Both the position numbers and the translations under genes were made by a program. Under the pieces are notes generated by a model. That model ran no database searches, was not told where the DNA came from, and saw only the letters and a list, made by a program, of their open reading frames with translations. Positions 1 to 5,048 of a DNA stretch of 6,580 nucleotides are shown piece by piece. Each line of letters begins with the position of its first letter. Position 1 is the first letter of the stretch. Source of the DNA: an uncultured bacterium (GTDB taxonomy: Bacteria; Cyanobacteriota; Vampirovibrionia; Gastranaerophilales; Gastranaerophilaceae); the NCBI GenBank assembly GCA_937894665.1, contig CALAWF010000234.1:1-6580 (forward strand). The letters run 5' to 3'.

Positions 1-219
1 TATTCAGAAGAAAGTGTTTTAAGTAGCATTTACGAGATTCAACTTCCTGACGAATACATTCCGTTTTCATTACAATTTGCGAGATATAACGTCTTTATAC
101 ATTGGAAGAACAATCTTTTCAATGCAATAATGACAAAATACAATCAAATAGTTGTATCTCCAAGTAGTGAAATCCCAATCGGACCTAACGATATTGTGAT
201 TACAATATCAGAAGAATAA
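1..219 (+). CDS. 3' end of an unrecognised protein gene (5' truncated)
   Basis: Frame 1 is open from the first base to a TAA at 217-219, giving the last 72 residues of a protein whose start lies outside the window. I do not recognise the family. The tail is mixed alpha/beta in character, with two tryptophan/phenylalanine-rich stretches and an acidic end (ITISEE). It has no cysteine motif, no transmembrane segment and no obvious repeat. It is co-directional with the helicase operon but separated from it by a strong terminator, so it probably ends an independent upstream transcript. The next gene is a phage/element-type helicase, so this could be the last gene of a phage or element module, or host DNA at an element boundary; the sequence does not say which. 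The codon pattern is similar to that of the following genes. Confidence 0.6.
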   Translation, partial: YSEESVLSSIYEIQLPDEYIPFSLQFARYNVFIHWKNNLFNAIMTKYNQIVVSPSSEIPIGPNDIVITISEE

Positions 220-244
220 GGAGAAATCCTTATCAGAACTATCG

Positions 245-276
245 GAACGCTCAAGTGTACTTGAGCGTTCTTTTTT
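245..276 (+). terminator. Rho-independent terminator after the upstream gene
   Basis: A perfect 11-bp stem (245-255 pairing with 260-270) closes a TGTA loop and is followed at once by six T residues (271-276). It begins 26 bases after the TAA of the upstream gene and points rightward. The opposite strand has no T-run after the hairpin. The 26-base stem-loop is nearly a full palindrome, so a protein-binding role is a less likely alternative. It ends only 22 bases before the start codon of the helicase gene, leaving little room for a promoter between them. Confidence 0.9.
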
Positions 277-285
277 ATCATCAAT

Positions 286-291
286 AGGAGG
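286..291 (+). promoter_or_regulatory. Ribosome binding site AGGAGG for the helicase gene start at 299
   Basis: AGGAGG lies 7 bases upstream of ATG 299, which is ideal spacing. It is the only good Shine-Dalgarno site upstream of the helicase reading frame. The GTG at 470, which opens the long uninterrupted part, has none. This site therefore decides that the intended start of the helicase is 299. Confidence 0.85.
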
Positions 292-298
292 AAATAAG

Positions 299-469
299 AT
301 GAAGAAAATCGAAAACATAGATAACTGCCTAACATACAGTTACCAAGACAAAAACAACGAAATTATCACCTGTAAAATTGCAAATTATTCTATTCAAAGT
401 TTATTCGTAATAAAACTAATAACCAGCACTAAAAATACTTACAACGTTATAGAAAAACTTGCGTTATGA
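299..469 (+). CDS. N-terminal piece of the helicase, ended by an in-frame TGA
   Basis: A 56-residue frame runs from an ATG with a textbook AGGAGG site to a TGA at 467-469. It is in the same phase as the 500-residue helicase frame that begins at the next base, so without the TGA the two would form one protein of 557 residues. The peptide (MKKIENIDNC..., ending IEKLAL) contains the pattern of a conserved hydrophobic strand block, ANYSIQSLFVIKL followed by YNVIEKL. In DUF927-type phage helicases a similar block precedes the segment found after the TGA. I infer that this is the true N-terminus of the helicase and not a separate small gene. The TGA may be a nonsense mutation (one transition from TGG or CGA), a read-through site, a recoded codon or a sequence error. 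A genuine independent small protein translationally coupled to the next frame is possible but less likely. Confidence 0.6.
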   Translation: MKKIENIDNCLTYSYQDKNNEIITCKIANYSIQSLFVIKLITSTKNTYNVIEKLAL

Positions 470-1972
470 GTGATAAAGGAACAACAACCGCAAAAACGCT
501 ACATCAAAATTATTGAGGGGAACGATGAAACAGACTTTAGCACATTTTTTAAGGCTATTCATCATGGAATTGTCGGGCTTTATGAAAATTTTAACAAGCA
601 AAAGTTTTTGCTACTAATTCAAATGCTATATGAAAATTTGAAAAGTATTGAAATTTACACTAACTTTGGCTATCAATCGTCTGAAAATTCTTATATTATG
701 GGGAATTCAAAAATTCAAATTGATACCAAAACAATAGAAAAATATCCCAAAATCCCTGATAATTTACATCTTACAGAAGAAGAAAAACTCCAAATTCTCC
801 CTGCAAATGATGTGGTACCCAAACTTGTTCTTCTGAATAATCCAAAAGAAATTCTCAAAGAGTTTGCTTTGACGATAATAAAAACTTTTAATGCCCCTAT
901 TTATATGGCAATAGCGGTTGTAATCGCAAATTGCTTTTTTGACTTATTTATTTCAAAGGCTCAAGGTTTTCCGTATGTTATATTTTATGGGCAATCAAAT
1001 GCAGGGAAATCAACTATTATTCATATTTTAGCTGCAATATTCGGCATTACTAACTATACAAAACTTACAAGCGGAACATCAACAATGGTGGCTTTGCGTG
1101 TTCAACTTCAAAAGTTTAATAATTTTGTTGTATTTTTTGAGGAATTGGATAACAAGCGAATGCTAAATTTTGAGGACTTGGGGAAAGACGCATTTTCGGC
1201 TAATCCTAGGAAAAAATCTTCTAAAGACGGGAAAGAAATTGTTACTGAAATCAATACTTCATTTTGTGCCGGAACAAACCATTTCTTTGAAAATATGACT
1301 TTTGCAAATTTTTCAAGATGTATTCCAGTAAATTTCAAACGTGAACAGTTTGATTTGAGCAACTTTAAGTATCATTCCGAAGAAAATTTGAAACCGCTTT
1401 CTTGTTTTTTGCCTGAAATTCTGTATTACAGAAGTAAAATCATTGAGATTTACCACGAGCAATACAAAATTGCTCAAAAATATTGCAGTTTTGCTAGAAT
1501 TTGCAATAACATTGCAATCGGAATGTCAATTTGGGCTGTAATCAAGGATATTTTAGGCGAAGAAATCTTAAATACTGAAACTTTGGCTGAAGAATATCTT
1601 GAATATTTTGAACAATACATTGATACAGAACTATCCTACGGAGATGTGTTTTTGGCAGATGTATATAAGCTCTTTAATAAGGAATTGCTTATATATGGCA
1701 GAGATTTTCTAATCACTAAAAACAAGTATTTGCGGATAAATCTCACAAAATACTGTGATATTTACAACAGTACAAGTGAATACCGAAAACTGACACCTGC
1801 TCAGCTCCGATTAAAACTAGCAAATGATAAACGAGCAGTAAACCTAAATGCAACAGACCTCAAGCCTATTGGTAAAGCAATAAAATTTGATATATCCGAG
1901 AATGAAACCTTATTAGACATAAAAAATAGAGTATCTTTTAGACCTGAAAATAAGGAGTATGACGATGAATAA
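470..1972 (+). CDS. DUF927/MCM-like AAA+ helicase (SCC Cch-like), main part
   Basis: This 500-residue frame (first codon GTG) is a P-loop ATPase of the type that unwinds DNA for replication of phages and cassette elements. Residue numbers count from GTG 470. An N-terminal accessory region occupies 1-130 and ends in the IEIYTNFGY stretch. Walker A is GQSNAGKST at 174-182. An acidic Walker B region, VVFFEELD, lies at 220-227. A sensor-type Asn is in GTNH (270), and a candidate arginine finger is in FSRC (Arg 283). A probable winged-helix region follows at about 390-475. These are features of the DUF927/MCM-like helicases that include staphylococcal Cch. The GTG has no Shine-Dalgarno sequence and directly follows an in-frame TGA. 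The natural start is probably ATG 299, and expression of this part would need read-through, reinitiation or the absence of the TGA. It overlaps the next gene by 8 bp, so the two share an operon. The ATPase core appears intact. Confidence 0.85.
   Translation: MIKEQQPQKRYIKIIEGNDETDFSTFFKAIHHGIVGLYENFNKQKFLLLIQMLYENLKSIEIYTNFGYQSSENSYIMGNSKIQIDTKTIEKYPKIPDNLHLTEEEKLQILPANDVVPKLVLLNNPKEILKEFALTIIKTFNAPIYMAIAVVIANCFFDLFISKAQGFPYVIFYGQSNAGKSTIIHILAAIFGITNYTKLTSGTSTMVALRVQLQKFNNFVVFFEELDNKRMLNFEDLGKDAFSANPRKKSSKDGKEIVTEINTSFCAGTNHFFENMTFANFSRCIPVNFKREQFDLSNFKYHSEENLKPLSCFLPEILYYRSKIIEIYHEQYKIAQKYCSFARICNNIAIGMSIWAVIKDILGEEILNTETLAEEYLEYFEQYIDTELSYGDVFLADVYKLFNKELLIYGRDFLITKNKYLRINLTKYCDIYNSTSEYRKLTPAQLRLKLANDKRAVNLNATDLKPIGKAIKFDISENETLLDIKNRVSFRPENKEYDDE
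1952..1957 (+). promoter_or_regulatory. Ribosome binding site AAGGAG deciding the start at 1965
   Basis: AAGGAG sits 7 bases before ATG 1965 but only 1 base before the in-frame ATG 1959. The spacing selects 1965 as the start of the recombinase. The site lies inside the last codons of the helicase gene, so translation of the two is likely coupled. Confidence 0.8.
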
Positions 1973-3392
1973 GAAAATAATTGCAGATATTTATATAAGA
2001 TTGTCAAGTAAATCTCAAGAAGATGGAATGTCGAGAGAAACACAAGAAAACGAGTGCCGGAAATATTGTGAAGCAAACGGTATTACTGTTAGAAATGTCT
2101 ATTATGAAAATAAAAGTGCTATGACACCGTATGATAGACCAATTTTCTACAAAATGATTGCAAATCAACAATCTAAAGATAGGGCAGATGTGATTATTTC
2201 ATTTTGCATAAATCGTTTAACAAGAAATCAGTATGATTTCTACCCGATTGAAGTTCTTGTTGATAAATTTGACACCAAAATAATTTTTGTAAAAGAGAAT
2301 ATGACTATTTCTAAACCTTTCAAATCCCATGAAAAATTCTTGACTAGCATACTTATTGCAAGTGCAGAATTTGAAGTTAAGCACATGAATGAAATTCGTA
2401 AAAAGGGACTTATGGAAAGAGCAAAAACAGGAATCCGCCCAAGCAGAGTCCCATTTGGTTATAGAATGCGAAACAAACGAATAGTTATTATTCCAAAAGA
2501 AGCGGAAATTGTGCGAAAGGCTTACGAATTGTATTCAACTAATGAATATTCGTTGAACACACTTTCTGGAAAGCTATTTGAACTCGGTTATGAATATAAA
2601 TTGCAAAAAAGCAAGAAAATTCAAAAAGCAACTCTTTCACGAATTTTGAAAAACAAGTTTTATACCGGATATTTTGACTTTCCAGATATTGAAACTCCGA
2701 TAAAAGGGAAGTATAAGCCAATCGTCAGTAAAGAATTATTTGATAAAGTTCAAGAAGTTCTTAAAACTTCAGCAAATGAAAAACAACAAAAACATTGTTT
2801 TCTTTATTCAAACTTACTAAGGCTTCAAGAAACAGGAAAAATTATGACTGGAGAAATCAAAAAAGGTCGATATATCTATTATACGGCTTTTGATAACAAC
2901 AAAATTCGGCATTCAGTTAATGAAACAGTTGTTACCGATTTTGTGTTGAATTATCTCAGAGAAATTCGGCTAAACTTAATCCCAAAAGACATTGTTCAAG
3001 AGGTTTTAAAGAAAGAATTAAAAGCGATAAAACAAAAATATTCTAACCTAAAACGGAATGTTAGTTGTAAATACCACAAGGAACTACAATTAAACGACTT
3101 CATCGAGGAAAACGGTATAGATGATGAAGATTTCATCACTGCAAATCAGGAAGATATTGACAATAAGTACAGTAACCTGACCGAAAAAATTTCAAAAACC
3201 AAACAAAAAATCCAATATTTGGAGTCAAAATGCAACGAAATTTCACAAAAACGACTTTACGACTCATTTATTAACCTAAATATGGAAAATCAAAGAGAAA
3301 TCCTCAAACTCATTACGAATAAATTTGAACTTCAAGGCGATAAAGTCAAAATCACATTCAAACCAACTTTTCGAAAAATCCGTAAAAGATAA
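1965..3392 (+). CDS. Large serine recombinase with degenerate zinc ribbon
   Basis: This 475-residue site-specific recombinase is of the serine integrase family, which cuts and joins att sites through a phosphoserine intermediate. The resolvase domain is at about 7-150, with IRLSS giving Arg12 and the nucleophile Ser14, Arg58 in YDRP, and NRLTR at 83-87. The usual Asp of the D-R-L-x-R motif is Asn83 here, while Arg84 and Arg87 are kept. The 'recombinase' DNA-binding domain spans about 160-270 (PFGYRMR, then the KNKFYTGYF segment). The position of the zinc ribbon (about 280-310) keeps the fold signature (LLR...GKIMTGEIKKGRY.YY), but the metal-binding cysteines are gone: Leu287 and Thr290 replace the CxxC, and Ala308 replaces the Cys after YY. 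A coiled-coil-rich C-terminal region runs from about 340 to 450. It overlaps the helicase gene by 8 bp, a layout like cch-ccr in staphylococcal cassettes. It may be active with an unusual ribbon, or a divergent partner subunit. Confidence 0.94.
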   Translation: MNKKIIADIYIRLSSKSQEDGMSRETQENECRKYCEANGITVRNVYYENKSAMTPYDRPIFYKMIANQQSKDRADVIISFCINRLTRNQYDFYPIEVLVDKFDTKIIFVKENMTISKPFKSHEKFLTSILIASAEFEVKHMNEIRKKGLMERAKTGIRPSRVPFGYRMRNKRIVIIPKEAEIVRKAYELYSTNEYSLNTLSGKLFELGYEYKLQKSKKIQKATLSRILKNKFYTGYFDFPDIETPIKGKYKPIVSKELFDKVQEVLKTSANEKQQKHCFLYSNLLRLQETGKIMTGEIKKGRYIYYTAFDNNKIRHSVNETVVTDFVLNYLREIRLNLIPKDIVQEVLKKELKAIKQKYSNLKRNVSCKYHKELQLNDFIEENGIDDEDFITANQEDIDNKYSNLTEKISKTKQKIQYLESKCNEISQKRLYDSFINLNMENQREILKLITNKFELQGDKVKITFKPTFRKIRKR

Positions 3393-3422
3393 TTAGTCAT
3401 AAATTCCTTATTTTTGAATGTT

Positions 3423-3455
3423 CTCGCACATTTTCATGTGCGGGTTTTCTTTTTT
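3423..3455 (+). terminator. Rho-independent terminator ending the helicase-recombinase operon
   Basis: A 7-bp stem CGCACAT/ATGTGCG (3425-3431 and 3436-3442) with a TTTC loop is extended by a G-U and a C-G pair, then followed by a T-rich tract (3445-3455). It lies 30 bases after the recombinase stop and points rightward. The T-tract touches the stop codon of the convergent KAP gene at 3454-3456. On the minus strand the same hairpin is not followed by a T-run, so it would terminate the KAP transcript poorly. Confidence 0.85.
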
Positions 3456-4842
3456 ATTCAGATTTTATATAAGAAATCATATTTTTTAAATATTCAATGT
3501 AATTTACTTCAAAACATTCGTAATAATTTTGAGATTCAGCAACCCTTTTATATGCCTTCATTTTATCTTTAATTTCTTGTGGAATATTATTTATATCAGA
3601 ATTAGAATATTCACTATACATCTTTTCCAGAATTTTTTTATAGTCTTCATTAGAAAAAAGCATGCATGTAAACTTAAATTGTTCTAATAACTGTTTTTTA
3701 CCAAAAACATTATAATCATTTAATTTTTGAATAATATTCTTGTCTAAAAACATTTCAATATTTTTATAAGATAAATTTTCTGAAGTAAATTGATTATATA
3801 AAGATTTATCTTTCGTCTTTAATACTAATAGAATTGCCAATATCGGCATAATTTTATTAGTATTTTCATCAAACATTTTAGTTATTACATTAAACTTTGC
3901 ATAAATTTGTTCAACATCTCTTAATTGCATTGGATATATTAACGCAAATAAATTAAAAAAAGTATCAAACATATCATATCCACAAGTCAAAGAACCCTTA
4001 TGGTTGTCTTCGTTAACTATTTCAAAACTTTTTTGCAAATATTTTGTAAATTTCTTTATATCTGGTTGTGGTAATTCCAATTCTAAATCAATAAAACGCC
4101 TTAAATACCCCTCACCATCCATTCCACATCCATATATATTACTTATTGTATGTTTTAACTGCTCTCTATCTATACCTAAAACAAACACAAGTCCTTTTAC
4201 CCCAAACAAATGCTTAATAGCCTCAAGTAACTCTATTGCAAAGGTAGGTCTACAACGTTCCAATTCATCAACAAATACATATATGTTTTTACCATTAAGC
4301 TTTGAAGTTATTTCAAATAAACCTTTTTTAAAATTATCAAGTATATTTTCTAATTCTTGGTAATCTGTTAATGTTCTAATAGTAGGTAGTTTCAAGGTGT
4401 CTGGATTTTTATGATCGTTTAAAATATCAACATTTAACCCAGAATATTTTTCAATTATTTCTTTAACAGCTATGCAGAAAACTTCTTTGCAATTTTTTAA
4501 ATCTTCTTGAATACCATATTTAATTAAGTTCTGTTCTTTTAATTGCAGTATAAAATTATACAAAAATGGAATTAGAGGTTTTTCTATAAAATCACAATTC
4601 CAAGCATTGAAAAATATTACATGTTCACCTTTTTGTTTTAAATCTTCAGCCCAACGCTTTAAGAAAAATGTTTTACCACTTCCATATCTTGAATTGATTG
4701 AAAGCACATAAGGTTGTTCTATAGACTCAATGATTTTAGTAAAATTATTTGCAACTTTTTGCCGTTCAAATAAATCATCACTCCAAATATTATCTTTGTC
4801 GACTTCTTTTTCAGTATTTTTGCAACATATTGCTTTTGTCAT
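3454..4842 (-). CDS. KAP-family P-loop NTPase (soluble; candidate defence/exclusion cargo)
   Basis: This 462-residue protein has the KAP NTPase pattern. Walker A is SRYGSGKT at 51-58, where the first Gly of the usual GxWGSGKT is Ser51. FFNAWNCDF follows at 78-85. Walker B with its signature is VFVDELERCRP at 189-199, then LLEAIKHLFG, VFVLGIDREQL at 219-229, and GYLRRFIDLELELP at 245-258. Many KAP proteins carry transmembrane helices between Walker A and B; none is visible here, so it is probably cytosolic. The last 200 residues are helical and unrecognised. The start is ATG 4842, whose AAGGAG has 7-base spacing; a GTG at 4848 is 1 base from it. KAP ATPases occur in mobile elements and defence loci, and PifA, which excludes phage T7, has one. 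A defence role here is inference. The gene is antisense to both recombinases, and four 60-base lines I counted in and around this gene average well under 30% G+C against about a third next door, suggesting separate acquisition. Confidence 0.9.
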   Translation of the reverse strand: MTKAICCKNTEKEVDKDNIWSDDLFERQKVANNFTKIIESIEQPYVLSINSRYGSGKTFFLKRWAEDLKQKGEHVIFFNAWNCDFIEKPLIPFLYNFILQLKEQNLIKYGIQEDLKNCKEVFCIAVKEIIEKYSGLNVDILNDHKNPDTLKLPTIRTLTDYQELENILDNFKKGLFEITSKLNGKNIYVFVDELERCRPTFAIELLEAIKHLFGVKGLVFVLGIDREQLKHTISNIYGCGMDGEGYLRRFIDLELELPQPDIKKFTKYLQKSFEIVNEDNHKGSLTCGYDMFDTFFNLFALIYPMQLRDVEQIYAKFNVITKMFDENTNKIMPILAILLVLKTKDKSLYNQFTSENLSYKNIEMFLDKNIIQKLNDYNVFGKKQLLEQFKFTCMLFSNEDYKKILEKMYSEYSNSDINNIPQEIKDKMKAYKRVAESQNYYECFEVNYIEYLKNMISYIKSE

Positions 4843-4849
4843 TTTCACA

Positions 4850-4855
4850 CTCCTT
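4850..4855 (-). promoter_or_regulatory. Ribosome binding site AAGGAG for the KAP gene
   Basis: On the minus strand AAGGAG lies 7 bases before ATG 4842 and 1 base before GTG 4848, so it selects ATG 4842. Upstream on the same strand the DNA is very AT-rich, with a TATGAT at 4873-4868 that could be a -10 box. I see no good -35 at the right distance. Confidence 0.75.
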
Positions 4856-4930
4856 TTTCCTTATAAAATCATAAAAAATAACGATTTCAATTATTCTGTT
4901 GGGTAATATTAAGTATTCTAAAATTCAATA

Positions 4931-4976
4931 GGGAACTTACTTCCAAGTAAATATTAATGGGAAGTCGTATGGAATG
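4931..4976. repeat. Overlapping inverted repeats in the divergent intergenic region
   Basis: Within the 200-base gap between the divergent KAP and recombinase genes, TTACTT (4937-4942) and AAGTAA (4945-4950) form a tight inverted repeat around CC. Overlapping it, ACTTCC (4939-4944) pairs with GGAAGT (4960-4965) across 15 bases. GGAA also recurs at 4932, 4960 and 4971. There is no T-tract, so this is not a terminator. It could be an operator controlling both genes, or part of the attachment site of the adjacent recombinase, since serine integrase att sites are imperfect inverted repeats often next to the integrase gene. Neither is proven. Confidence 0.4.
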
Positions 4977-5020
4977 CTCACTTTACTTTTTGCCAAAATG
5001 AGTAAAAATAAAAACATACA

Positions 5021-5046
5021 AGTTCAGAAATTTTAAGGAGTTCAGA
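5021..5046 (+). repeat. Short direct repeat AGTTCAGA around a ribosome binding site
   Basis: AGTTCAGA occurs at 5021-5028 and again at 5039-5046, 18 bases apart. The second copy overlaps the end of the Shine-Dalgarno site of the recombinase gene. It may be a small regulator-binding pair in the leader, or chance in AT-rich DNA. Confidence 0.3.
5035..5040 (+). promoter_or_regulatory. Ribosome binding site AAGGAG for the second recombinase
   Basis: AAGGAG is 8 bases before ATG 5049 and fixes that start. A TTGCCA at 4990-4995 resembles a -35 box, but no convincing -10 follows at 16-18 bases, so I do not call a promoter. Confidence 0.8.
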
Positions 5047-5048
5047 TT

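Noticed and set aside
218..223. AAGGAG at the upstream gene's stop as a ribosome binding site for another gene
   Set aside because: No start codon follows at usable distance, and the motif is in a small hairpin.
144..335. 63-residue minus-strand open frame across the first terminator
   Set aside because: It spans the terminator hairpin and two real gene ends, and has no supporting signals.
467..516. Possible selenocysteine TGA with a downstream SECIS, or an alternative frame from the ATG at 466
   Set aside because: No stem-loop is visible in the bases just after the TGA, and the ATG 466 frame closes after 16 codons at 514-516.
1959..1964. ATG 1959 as start of the first recombinase
   Set aside because: It is 1 base from the AAGGAG site; ATG 1965 has the correct 7-base spacing.
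4004..4363. 119-residue plus-strand open frame inside the KAP gene
   Set aside because: It lies antisense across the Walker B and signature region of KAP, is low-complexity Ser/Lys/Asn-rich and has no ribosome binding site; it is a shadow frame.
4843..4848. GTG 4848 as start of the KAP gene
   Set aside because: It is 1 base from the Shine-Dalgarno site; ATG 4842 has 7-base spacing.
4860..4890. Minus-strand promoter TTGAAA (4890-4885) with TATAAG (4865-4860) for KAP
   Set aside because: The 19-base spacer is long, and the transcript would begin inside or beside the ribosome binding site.
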